This document shows, in pieces, positions 15,001 to 21,624 of a DNA stretch of 27,002 bases (position 1 is the first letter of the stretch; the number at the start of each line of letters is the position of its first letter). This stretch comes from an uncultured Bacteroidales bacterium (GTDB lineage: Bacteria > Bacteroidota > Bacteroidia > Bacteroidales > Paludibacteraceae), in NCBI GenBank assembly GCA_937901225.1, contig CALCGX010000131.1, positions 1-27,002 on the forward strand. The letters are read 5' to 3'. The position numbers and the translations under genes are program-made. The notes under the pieces were generated by a model. That model did no database searches, was not told the origin of the DNA, and saw nothing but the letters and a program-made list of their open reading frames with translations.

Positions 15001-16996
15001 TGTTCACACCGATAGTGGTAGTACCAGCTACGGTAGCAACAATATTCTTACCCTTGTAAACGAGTACGTTAACAGAAGTAGCGTTAGAGTTGTTCAAACG
15101 ATAGGTAACAACCAATGCAGTGTCGTTGAGCTCTGACTCAAGACCGAATGCATAGGTATTGAGTTTGTTCTCGGTATAAGTAGGTTCTGGCTTAACAACT
15201 GGCTCTTCAACTGGCAACTTACCAGAAATAGTGAGAGCGAACTTAGCACCCATGAAGCTGGTGAACTCTCCAGTCAATGTAATTACGCCATCAACTACAG
15301 AAGTCTCAACATAGTTAGCAAATGCTACAGCCTCTGGAGTTTCAAGCAAACAGATTTGTGGACCTTCGTGTACACCAGGAGCGGTATAACCAGAAAGTTC
15401 AACAAAGTAACCTTCGCCTTCGCCAGTTGCAACATTGAATGTGAGGGTACCGAGATCCTCGTTGATAGCTACGATAGCGTCAGTCAATACCAATTCAACT
15501 GGCTCTGCAGTAGCAGCAGACATATTAACAGTCATATAGTAATATGTTCCATTATGTTCGAACACGACAATAGCCATTGCTGAATTAGTATTCATATCAA
15601 TTGCTGCCATACCATCAACGAATGTGAAGTTAGTCTCGCCAACATACAATTTACTCTCTTCTGTAAGCAAGTATGTGCCTTCCTCTTCGTCATATTCACC
15701 AATTGCGAGTTCGAGATTCATAGTTCCCATTGGGAAACCTGCTATAGAACCAGTAAGTAGCATATTATCGCCATCTATTACCAAGTCGGTAACTTCATTT
15801 TCTCCAAGATCATTAGCGTAAACTGCTACGAGTTCTACATCACCATCAACAACAAAAGTGTATTCTGGATCATTAGCCACAAACTCTCCGTCTTCTGTCC
15901 AGCCAATAAATACCCAACCGTCAAGTTCCTCAGAAGCGGTAACAGTTACCTCTTCACCCGCTGCGTATTCGCCACCACCAGTTACAACATCTTCACCTTC
16001 TGCTGTTGCAGTTACGGTAACGTTGTATGTAGGCAATTCTGGTGCTACAGCGCCGATATAGATAAGATCCTCTGCTACTTTGTAGTAGAAGTTATATTTA
16101 CCAGGAGCGAGAACGATGTTACCCATATCATCAGCAGAGTGTTCAACAGAATACTCGTCCACATTGCCACACCATGCAGTAGCTACACCATCGGTGAGAG
16201 TTACAACCTTCACAGCATCGCCTTCTGAAATAGTTTGATCAAGGAGAACGTACTCATTAGCGTTGTCTGGATTAGCAGTCAAAGCGATACCAGTAGTCCA
16301 ATCGCCAGCAACACCCATCAAAACGTAAGAGATTACAGGAGGAGTCACAGGACCAGAGAGTTTCTCAACAGCTTCCTCTTTGGTGTACCAACCGTCTTTC
16401 ACATAGTACTTACCAGCAGTCCATTTGAGGTCGCCAGTTTGTACGCCGTTAGCGTTGTTGAAAAGCATACCGCCAAATGAGGTACCTTTCTCTACAGTAT
16501 AAGAATATACATCGTATCCAGCGAGTTTGTCAGCCTCTTTGGTCATAGCCACACCTGGCCATGTAGCTACTTCAGGAGTCCAAGTGTAGATGTTTGCTTT
16601 GCCCCAACCTTGGTTGTCAACGAAGTAAACTGACTCATACTCTACTGGTTGTCCCAATTTAGCAGCAGCCTCCTCTTTGGTATACCAACCATCTTTGCAA
16701 TAATACTTACCAGCTGTCCATTTAAGGTCAGCAGTTTGTTGAGAACCATTGTTGAAGATTACGTTAGCATACTTACCTGCTTCGGCTGTAAATGAATACA
16801 CATCGAAACCAGCGATCTGCTCTGCCTCTTTGGTTGCTGCAGCACCTGGCCATGAAGCATTAGGATCTGCTGTCCAAGCATAGGCATTGATTGTGCCCGT
16901 CCAACTTGATGCGTTTACAAAGTAAACGGTCTCAGTCGCCGCAAACATTGACAACACCATCGTCAATGCCGCGAAGAACGTAAAGATTTTTCTCAT
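12020..16996 (-). CDS. Giant secreted starch-binding protein (tandem CBM26) with C-terminal tail
   Basis: 1658 residues with a signal peptide (MRKIFTFFAALTMVLSMFAA). Two CBM26-type starch-binding modules (about 22-98 and 121-197) show WPGAAATKEA and WPGVAMTKEA, a Tyr-Ser-Phe/Tyr-Thr strand and NVIFNNGSQQTADLKW or its equivalent. Each is followed by a WTAGKYYxKDGWYTKEEA linker. A third beta domain spans 222-315, an InlB-B-repeat-like domain 323-394 (GGGEYAAGEEVTVTA... FIGWTEDG), beta modules about 400-595 and an Ig-like domain 608-692. A long region from about 700 to 1130 (HPSGLDIDNN..., RRIRISEDGRIFV) looks like a beta-propeller. More beta modules lead to the tail QNGQLIIKKGDVQYNANG at 1637-1654. 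No glycosidase motif was found. It probably binds starch outside the cell, alongside the lipoprotein pullulanase. Confidence 0.8.
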   Translation of the reverse strand: MRKIFTFFAALTMVLSMFAATETVYFVNASSWTGTINAYAWTADPNASWPGAAATKEAEQIAGFDVYSFTAEAGKYANVIFNNGSQQTADLKWTAGKYYCKDGWYTKEEAAAKLGQPVEYESVYFVDNQGWGKANIYTWTPEVATWPGVAMTKEADKLAGYDVYSYTVEKGTSFGGMLFNNANGVQTGDLKWTAGKYYVKDGWYTKEEAVEKLSGPVTPPVISYVLMGVAGDWTTGIALTANPDNANEYVLLDQTISEGDAVKVVTLTDGVATAWCGNVDEYSVEHSADDMGNIVLAPGKYNFYYKVAEDLIYIGAVAPELPTYNVTVTATAEGEDVVTGGGEYAAGEEVTVTASEELDGWVFIGWTEDGEFVANDPEYTFVVDGDVELVAVYANDLGENEVTDLVIDGDNMLLTGSIAGFPMGTMNLELAIGEYDEEEGTYLLTEESKLYVGETNFTFVDGMAAIDMNTNSAMAIVVFEHNGTYYYMTVNMSAATAEPVELVLTDAIVAINEDLGTLTFNVATGEGEGYFVELSGYTAPGVHEGPQICLLETPEAVAFANYVETSVVDGVITLTGEFTSFMGAKFALTISGKLPVEEPVVKPEPTYTENKLNTYAFGLESELNDTALVVTYRLNNSNATSVNVLVYKGKNIVATVAGTTTIGVNTVAIPVADLPQGRMLTWSVEVNGTSVEVPTQEEKIYSFYHPSGLDIDNNPENATFGMLLINEGMHSVKGIASGYVSSNYGAGIFAFTPSLDLIPNGELPGYNGGIEFTNGRADAPGSTAYSPRRIRISEDGRIFVTSLNTDGNYLWEVNPANMNEWTPVFKGTLNEQAELIDADSNFVAAPNSGFDVKGAGENLQLAMYSANIAGIGTAMNGFRLDEYNLGTATEWTTAPTKALVEGKYAINYTGTQVEYDNEGGLWIASYRGTANDANPGLVHINADGVEDAKLIWSNVRQAGIRFNNDFTKLVVAGNNGAAKKATIYAVSKDANGAPVLTEETVIDMAIVGSNLNDFAFDYAGNLYACGNSSEKLVGWAMPYSGQVVTPAAAKYAFHIGELLPDPAVVTEMVGVVKRAIQNGESTIVLTHETDGTAHIYEVTDSTILELLQNGVIARDSENAGDLLAISDIAITEDGKLIANNYMICQADGYVDAGYKRGETRIYIWNDLHDAPSILFTSKMSSNWFRSKQGLTMAVKGTSDNMEIFMTGIHATSAWARVSSYRVIDGVYVDPDLNHNDHYFFYDINDAIALETTVGTQYELNASPLGEMNWVLDAELINPTEIVESATNNVEIATSIALTEDLGKKYNGATYVTVGEQVLMVAPFATPDGKLNSVMILDITAGFDAPKYVDQLILEEAVEATAAATAVEVVEGEEANTLLITLVADATIYSLEATLAKGADCQIYEDEITNMAFDLDNMIITGGPSTAFQVQVVLALGDSNPLTGEWQVKSESSVSIMGTEATFVEGTVFEVDAFAPSAKAIVRCEWNGQNIELHLTMSAAPMEATVVIVENAVVEVEKFIIFGDDYDYSLKMTGVWHNEEDGLDYPVLVEVPVYYPEATEPSEIMSTVTVGGWEDDDPWLGFGEGTLTVTTVDNVITATGIVQNPMAGVAIDITISGSTLTDDLENVTVTVKPVKMIQNGQLIIKKGDVQYNANGAIVK
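16355..16933 (-). repeat. Tandem duplication of CBM26 module, 297-bp period
   Basis: The two starch-binding modules and their linkers repeat with an exact 99-residue offset (for example WYTKEEA at 104-110 and 203-209). The DNA is also clearly similar (compare 16379-16441 with 16676-16738), which suggests a fairly recent or conserved tandem duplication. Confidence 0.8.
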
Positions 16997-17095
16997 AATA
17001 AAATGATTTTAAGTTAATAAAGTAAGTTATTTAGTTAATAATTAACATCTTGTTAATATTATTTTCTTTGCTGATAAAATTACCTAAATTGCCTG

Positions 17096-17127
17096 CAAAG
17101 ATAGATAAAAAAAATGAAATTGCCAAA
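17096..17127 (-). promoter_or_regulatory. Promoter for the 1658-residue protein gene
   Basis: On the minus strand TATCTTTG (plus-strand CAAAGATA, 17096-17103) and TTTG (plus-strand CAAA, 17124-17127) with a 20-bp spacer, a full consensus match. The implied leader is about 90 nt and very AT-rich. Confidence 0.8.
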
Positions 17128-17275
17128 TGAAAGTTGCATTTTTTTGTTTTTTTCGCAGAAAAAAGGTATTTTTATGGAGATATAGACTCTGCGCTATAGG
17201 ACGGTGCAAGCGCCTGTAGGGTAAGGGATACTATGCGATTGTTCGGTTATTCCTTGCTTTTTAACCGCTATATCT

Positions 17276-17325
17276 TACGTATATCCTACGTATATGGTAC
17301 GTATATCCTACGTATATGGTACGTA
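17276..17325. repeat. 11-bp tandem array TACGTATAT(CC/GG)
   Basis: Four complete 11-bp units alternate TACGTATATCC, TACGTATATGG, TACGTATATCC, TACGTATATGG. A fifth partial unit TACGTA follows and a degenerate one precedes. Each unit holds the palindrome TACGTA, and the period is about one helical turn. Confidence 0.85.
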
Positions 17326-17331
17326 ATTGAT

Positions 17332-17381
17332 AAGGGAAAGATTAAAGGGGAAAGAGGAAAAGGTTAGAGGTTAAAGGGGAT
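17332..17381. repeat. Purine-rich degenerate 7-bp array
   Basis: Seven heptamers such as AGATTAA, AGGGGAA, AGAGGAA, AGGTTAG and AGGTTAA run head to tail with one extra base at 17360. They abut the terminator after rplQ and have the same period and AG-start as the arrays at 9142-9155 and 11895-11922. Confidence 0.65.
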
Positions 17382-17417
17382 AAAAAATCGCACTCTTATG
17401 AAGAATGCGATTTTTTT
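17382..17417 (-). terminator. Terminator of the ribosomal/rpoA operon
   Basis: On the minus strand an A run, TCGCATTCTT, a 3-nt loop, AAGAGTGCGA and a T6 run. The stem is 16 bp with one mismatch counting the A/T flanks. It lies 50 bp after the rplQ stop. Confidence 0.85.
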
Positions 17418-17467
17418 GATAGTAGTCTAACGTGTCAGATAAGTCTGGCTAGTCGGACAACTTGTAT

Positions 17468-17947
17468 TTACTCTGCAGCAGCCTCAGTAGCAGGAGCCTC
17501 TACAGGAGCGTCAGCCTTAGGAGCAGCCTTCTTACCAGCACGACGTGTGGTCTTCTTAGCAGCAGCCTTAGGAGTCTTAAGCATGTTCTCGTTGTAGTCA
17601 ACGAGCTCGATGATTGCCATCTCAGCAGCATCACCAAGACGGAAACCAGTGCGGAGGATACGTGTGTAACCACCTGGACGGTTAGCAATCTTCTCAGCTA
17701 CGTTTTGGAAGAGCTCGGTAACAACCTCTTTTTGTTTGAGTTTAGCGAAGACGAGACGGCGGTTAGCTGTGGTGTCCTCTTTTGCATGGGTAAGGAGTGG
17801 CTCTACATACATGCGGAGCGCTTTAGCCTTAGCCAAAGTGGTCTTAATACGCTTGTGCTCGATGAGTGAGCAAGCCATATTAGAAAGCATTGCATGACGG
17901 TGCGCTGCTTTACGACCAAGATGATTGAATTTCTTATTATGTCTCAT
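17468..17947 (-). CDS. rplQ: 50S ribosomal protein L17 (bL17)
   Basis: 159 residues. The core 1-122 is typical (MRHNKKFNHLGRKAAHRHAM, then IKTTLAKAKALR). Residues 123-159 form a low-complexity Lys/Ala tail that turns acidic at the end (VEAPATEAAAE), as in other Bacteroidota L17 proteins. It is the last gene of the operon, 19 bp after rpoA, and is followed by a strong terminator. It lies near the peptide exit tunnel. Confidence 0.97.
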   Translation of the reverse strand: MRHNKKFNHLGRKAAHRHAMLSNMACSLIEHKRIKTTLAKAKALRMYVEPLLTHAKEDTTANRRLVFAKLKQKEVVTELFQNVAEKIANRPGGYTRILRTGFRLGDAAEMAIIELVDYNENMLKTPKAAAKKTTRRAGKKAAPKADAPVEAPATEAAAE

Positions 17948-17966
17948 TTTTGTTTTACTTTATTAA

Positions 17967-18959
17967 TTAATCATTAAGTTTGTATCTGCTAATATCCATG
18001 CCAAACGCAAGTCCGTTCTTCTCGAGAAGTTCATCGAGTTCGGTGAGTGATTTCTTACCGAAGTTGCGGAACTTGAGGAGGTCAGAACGATGATACTTCA
18101 CCAATTGACCAAGTGTATCTACCTCAGCAGCCTTCAAGCAGTTGAGTGCGCGTACAGAGAGGTCCATATCGATGAGGCGTTGGTTGAGCAATTGACGCAT
18201 TTTGAGGTGCTCCTCGTTGAGCGCATTGTCCACTGGTTTGCTGTGATCCTCAATCACGATACGTTCCTCAGAGAAGAGCATGAAGTGATAGATGAGGAGC
18301 TTAGCAGCCTCAGTGAGTGCGTTTTGTGGAGTGATAGAACCGTCGGTAGAAATCTCGAGTGTGAGTTTCTCGTAGTCGGTGCGTTGCTCCACACGGTATG
18401 GGTCAATGCTGTATTTGACATTGCGGATAGGTGTGTAGATGCTGTCAATAGCCAACACACCAATAGCATCGTTTGCTTGATGATTTTCATCAGCAGACAC
18501 GTAACCACGTCCCTTATTGATATTGATTTCAATCTCAAAATCAGCGGTTTCGTCCATTTCAGCGAGCAACAACTCAGGGTTGAGCACGTCGAATGATTGG
18601 AGGTAGCTATTGAGTTCACCCGCCAAGAGAAGGTTGTTACCCTTCACGTGCATGCGGATGGTCTCTTCAGTAGCTTCCAATCCCTCTTTGCGAATGAAAC
18701 GCACTTGCTTGAGGTTAAGGATAAGATTGGTCACGTCGGTGATAACACCAGGGATAGTAGCAAATTCATGATCAATACCATTGATCTTAATTGAACAGAT
18801 AGCAAAGCCCTCGAGCGAACCGATAAGTACGCGACGAATAGCATTACCAACTGTGATACCATAACCCGGTTCGAGCGGACGGAACTCAAAAACTCCGTGA
18901 TTGTTGCTCGAATCCAACATGATCACCTTTTCAGGTTTGATAAAATCTAATATTGCCAT
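17967..18959 (-). CDS. rpoA: DNA-directed RNA polymerase subunit alpha
   Basis: 330 residues. The N-terminal assembly domain shows FEFRPLEPGYGITVGNAIRR and SLEGFAI. The C-terminal domain (about 250-330) shows LIDMDLSVRALNCLKAAEVDTLGQL and FRNFGKKSLTELDELL, the face that contacts UP-element DNA and activators. It is full length, lies between rpsD and rplQ as in the alpha operon of other Bacteroidota, and its dimer nucleates polymerase assembly. Confidence 0.98.
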   Translation of the reverse strand: MAILDFIKPEKVIMLDSSNNHGVFEFRPLEPGYGITVGNAIRRVLIGSLEGFAICSIKINGIDHEFATIPGVITDVTNLILNLKQVRFIRKEGLEATEETIRMHVKGNNLLLAGELNSYLQSFDVLNPELLLAEMDETADFEIEININKGRGYVSADENHQANDAIGVLAIDSIYTPIRNVKYSIDPYRVEQRTDYEKLTLEISTDGSITPQNALTEAAKLLIYHFMLFSEERIVIEDHSKPVDNALNEEHLKMRQLLNQRLIDMDLSVRALNCLKAAEVDTLGQLVKYHRSDLLKFRNFGKKSLTELDELLEKNGLAFGMDISRYKLND

Positions 18960-18970
18960 GAATTTAATTA

Positions 18971-19576
18971 TTATTTAGAGTACAACTCGACGATTAATTG
19001 CTCCTTGATGTTCTCAGGGATATCCTCACGTTGTGGGATGTTGAGGTATTTACCTGCTTTCTCAGCTTCGTTCCACTCGAGCCAGCTATATTTGCTGTGG
19101 TTGAAACCATCCAAAGAAGCAGCGATTACTTCGAGTGATTTAGCTTTCTCGCGTACAGCTACTACTTGACCAGGTTTAACCTCGTAAGAAGGGATGTTTA
19201 CCACCTTGCCATCTACAGTGATGTGACGGTGGCTAACGAGCTGACGAGCAGCAGCACGAGTAGGAGCGATACCAAGGCGGTAAACGATGTTGTCCAAACG
19301 AGACTCCAAGAGTTGGAGAAGGATCTCACCAGTAATACCTTTGATACGTGAAGCCTTAGCAAAAAGGAGACGGAATTGACGCTCGAGTACACCGTAGGTG
19401 TATTTAGCTTTTTGCTTCTCAGCGAGCTGAGTACCGTACTCAGACATTTTTTTACGGCGGTTTACGCCGTGTTGACCTGGAGCGTAGTTACGTTTGTCAA
19501 GCACTTTGTCTGGGCCGAAGATAGCCTCTCCGAAACGACGTGCGATACGTGATTTTGGTCCAATATATCTTGCCAT
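18971..19576 (-). CDS. rpsD: 30S ribosomal protein S4 (uS4)
   Basis: 201 residues. MARYIGPKSRIARRFGEAIFG at the start, and the S4 RNA-binding domain RLDNIVYRLGIAPTRAAARQLVSHRHITV in the second half. The N-terminal zinc-binding cysteines found in some bacteria are absent. It is a primary 16S rRNA binder. It starts 27 bp after rpsK. In many bacteria S4 represses the alpha operon; no such site can be claimed here. Confidence 0.98.
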   Translation of the reverse strand: MARYIGPKSRIARRFGEAIFGPDKVLDKRNYAPGQHGVNRRKKMSEYGTQLAEKQKAKYTYGVLERQFRLLFAKASRIKGITGEILLQLLESRLDNIVYRLGIAPTRAAARQLVSHRHITVDGKVVNIPSYEVKPGQVVAVREKAKSLEVIAASLDGFNHSKYSWLEWNEAEKAGKYLNIPQREDIPENIKEQLIVELYSK

Positions 19577-19603
19577 TTTATTACGTTTTTAATAGTTAAA
19601 CAA

Positions 19604-19993
19604 TTATACACGACGACGTTTAGGAGGACGGCAACCATTGTGAGGCATAGGAGTAACGTCAACGATTTCGGTTACTGCGATACCAGCGTTAGCGCACGCA
19701 CGGATAGCGCTCTCACGGCCTTGTCCAGGACCTTTAACATACGCTTTTACTTTGCGCAAGCCGAGGTCAAAAGCGACCTTTGCGCAATCCTCAGCAGCAG
19801 TTTGAGCTGCGTAAGGAGTATTCTTTTTAGAGCCACGGAAGCCCATTTTACCAGCAGATGACCAAGAGATAACTTGACCTTCGCCGTTAGCGATTGTAAC
19901 AATCACATTGTTGAAAGAAGACATAACGTGAAGTTGACCAACACCGTCAATCTTTACAACGCGCTTCTTAGCTGCAACAGTTTTCTTTGCCAT
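19604..19993 (-). CDS. rpsK: 30S ribosomal protein S11 (uS11)
   Basis: 129 residues of normal length. The conserved core NNVIVTIANGEGQVISWSSAG, the GPGQGRESAIRA segment and the C-terminal PMPHNGCRPPKRRRV are all present. It forms part of the 30S platform. It lies between rpsM and rpsD, as is usual. Confidence 0.98.
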   Translation of the reverse strand: MAKKTVAAKKRVVKIDGVGQLHVMSSFNNVIVTIANGEGQVISWSSAGKMGFRGSKKNTPYAAQTAAEDCAKVAFDLGLRKVKAYVKGPGQGRESAIRACANAGIAVTEIVDVTPMPHNGCRPPKRRRV

Positions 19994-20026
19994 AATTGAT
20001 AGATATTATAGGTTGTTGATACTTGA

Positions 20027-20407
20027 TTACTTCGTTGCTTTCTTCTTGTTAGCAACAGTTTTCTTTTTACCTTTACGCGTACGAGCGTTGTTTTTGGTGG
20101 ATTGACCACGCAATGGAAGACCAATACGGTGACGAACACCACGGTAGCAACCGATATCCATCAATCGCTTGATGTTGAGTTGTGTTTCAGAACGGAGGTC
20201 ACCTTCTACTTTGTAGTTAGCACCGATGATCTCACGAATTTTAGCTGCTTGGTCATCCGTCCAATCTTGTACCTTGATGCTTGGGTCAACGCCTGCCTCT
20301 GCCAAGATCTTCTTTGCGCTTGAACGACCTATTCCGTAGATGTAAGTCAAACCGACTTCGCCACACTTGTTTTGTGGTAAATCTACACCGACAATTCTTA
20401 TAGCCAT
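20027..20407 (-). CDS. rpsM: 30S ribosomal protein S13 (uS13)
   Basis: 126 residues: MAIRIVGVDLPQNKCGEVGLTYIYGIG at the start, then a helical section and GVRHRIGLPLRGQSTKNNARTRKG, ending in a Lys-rich tail. It sits in the 30S head and touches 50S and P-site tRNA. It follows rpmJ after about 50 bp. Confidence 0.98.
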   Translation of the reverse strand: MAIRIVGVDLPQNKCGEVGLTYIYGIGRSSAKKILAEAGVDPSIKVQDWTDDQAAKIREIIGANYKVEGDLRSETQLNIKRLMDIGCYRGVRHRIGLPLRGQSTKNNARTRKGKKKTVANKKKATK

Positions 20408-20458
20408 AATTAATTACTTAAGGATAATTGTTGTTAAATGTTTACCTCTATGAAATGC

Positions 20459-20575
20459 TTATCCTTGACGCATTTTCATTTTTGGTTCTTTTTTGTTAAT
20501 TACATACAAGCGACCTTTGCGGCGTACGATTTTGCAGTCCGCATTGCGCTTTTTTACAGATGCTCTAACTTTCAT
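20459..20575 (-). CDS. rpmJ: 50S ribosomal protein L36 (bL36), zinc-free form
   Basis: 38 residues read directly from the sequence: MKVRASVKKRNADCKIVRR, then KGRLYVINKKEP and KMKMRQG. The normal zinc ribbon (CxxC with a later Cys and His) is reduced to a single Cys14, so this is the zinc-independent type. It lies between infA and rpsM, the standard place. The start ATG (20573-20575) and TAA stop (20459-20461) are clear. Confidence 0.95.
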   Translation of the reverse strand: MKVRASVKKRNADCKIVRRKGRLYVINKKEPKMKMRQG

Positions 20576-20594
20576 TTTAATAGAGTTTTAGAGT

Positions 20595-20813
20595 TTATTT
20601 ATAACGGAACGAAATACGTCCTTTAGTGAGGTCATATGGACTCATCTCCACTTTCACACGGTCACCAGGAAGGATCTTGATGTAGTGCTGACGCATCTTA
20701 CCTGAGATGTGGGCGATGATGACATGACCGCTTTCTAATTGTACACGGAACATTGCGTTGGACAAAGCCTCGGTAACAGTTCCATCTACTTCGATTGCAT
20801 CTTGTTTAGCCAT
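20595..20813 (-). CDS. infA: Translation initiation factor IF-1
   Basis: 72 residues, the family's usual length, with the OB-fold sequence VEGT-like VDGTVTEALSNAMFRVQLESGH, HISGKMRQHYIKILPGDRVKVEMSPYDL and RISFRYK. It blocks the ribosomal A site during initiation. It lies 20 bp after map and 19 bp before rpmJ. Confidence 0.98.
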   Translation of the reverse strand: MAKQDAIEVDGTVTEALSNAMFRVQLESGHVIIAHISGKMRQHYIKILPGDRVKVEMSPYDLTKGRISFRYK

Positions 20814-20833
20814 AACTGATTACTTGGTTAATA

Positions 20834-21619
20834 TTAAATAAAACGATCTCCTAAAACTTGTTGAATATAGTCGAATGTGGATAGGATGTCTGCTTTGCCG
20901 TTGCGCACGCACACGCTATGCTCATAGTGAGCAGCAGGTTTGCGGTCGGCCGTGCGGGCAGTCCATCCATCGTTCTCAATGATCACATTGCGGCGCCCTA
21001 GGCAAATCATAGGTTCGATGGCGAGTGTCATGCCCGACTTGAGCACAATACCATTGCCACGTCGTCCGTAGTTGCATACCTCTGGTTCCTCGTGCATATC
21101 GCGTCCAATGCCGTGTCCTACAAACTCACGTACTACAGAGTAACCTGCCTTTTCACAATGGTTTTGTATGACAGCACCGATATCGCCAAGACGGCGACCT
21201 GTGATAGCTTGCTCAATGCCGAGATAAAGTGCCTGTTTGGTTGTACGCAAGAGTTGCAACACCTCTGGTGCGACTTCGCCCACAGGGAAGGTGTATGCAG
21301 AGTCTGCGCAAAAGCCACCCAGTTTGACCACTGTATCCACCGACACGATATCACCATCTTTGAGTATTACCTTGTCGGAAGGGATACCATGTACGACTTG
21401 CTCGTTGACTGATGTGCACAAGGTGGCAGGATAGCCTTCGTATCCGAGGCAAGAAGGGATACCTCCGTTGTCGCAGATAAACTCATATGCCACTTTGTCC
21501 AACTCCGCAGTAGTAACTCCTGGTCGGATAACCTTGGCGATTTCCGCCAAGGTTCGTCCGAGCAGGTCATTACTGCGACGCATCAGTTCGACTTCTTCGT
21601 CAGTCTTTAGGTATATCAT
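20834..21619 (-). CDS. map: Type I methionine aminopeptidase
   Basis: 261 residues. It removes the initiator methionine from nascent proteins. The five metal ligands are visible: Asp95 (SVDTVV), Asp106 (CADSAYT), His169 (VGHGIG), Glu202 (IEPM) and Glu233 (HYEHS). Substrate His77 lies in VVHGIP. No N-terminal zinc-finger extension is present, so it is the short type Ia form. It starts 5 bp after the secY stop, matching the secY-map-infA order. Confidence 0.97.
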   Translation of the reverse strand: MIYLKTDEEVELMRRSNDLLGRTLAEIAKVIRPGVTTAELDKVAYEFICDNGGIPSCLGYEGYPATLCTSVNEQVVHGIPSDKVILKDGDIVSVDTVVKLGGFCADSAYTFPVGEVAPEVLQLLRTTKQALYLGIEQAITGRRLGDIGAVIQNHCEKAGYSVVREFVGHGIGRDMHEEPEVCNYGRRGNGIVLKSGMTLAIEPMICLGRRNVIIENDGWTARTADRKPAAHYEHSVCVRNGKADILSTFDYIQQVLGDRFI

Positions 21620-21624
21620 TCTTC

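Larger units (their letters stand above)
16997..17467. other. 471-bp intergenic region between rplQ and the 1658-residue gene
   Basis: No gene is seen. From left to right it holds an AT-rich leader with a GTTAAT-A-ATTAAC palindrome (17034-17046) and three GTTAAT words, the promoter at 17096-17127, and a TATAGGACGG element near 17194. A TACGTATAT tandem array (17276-17325), a purine-rich heptamer array (17332-17381) and the ribosomal-operon terminator (17382-17417) follow. Both flanking genes are transcribed on the minus strand, so the region ends one unit and starts the next. Confidence 0.7.

Noticed and set aside
9237..16996. SusE/SusF or SusD assignment for the large secreted proteins
   Set aside because: No lipobox, no SusD-type helical repeats and no adjacent SusC receptor; CBM26-type modules fit the 1658-residue protein better.
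17276..17325. A possible CRISPR array
   Set aside because: Units are 11 bp, contiguous and without spacers; no cas gene is nearby.
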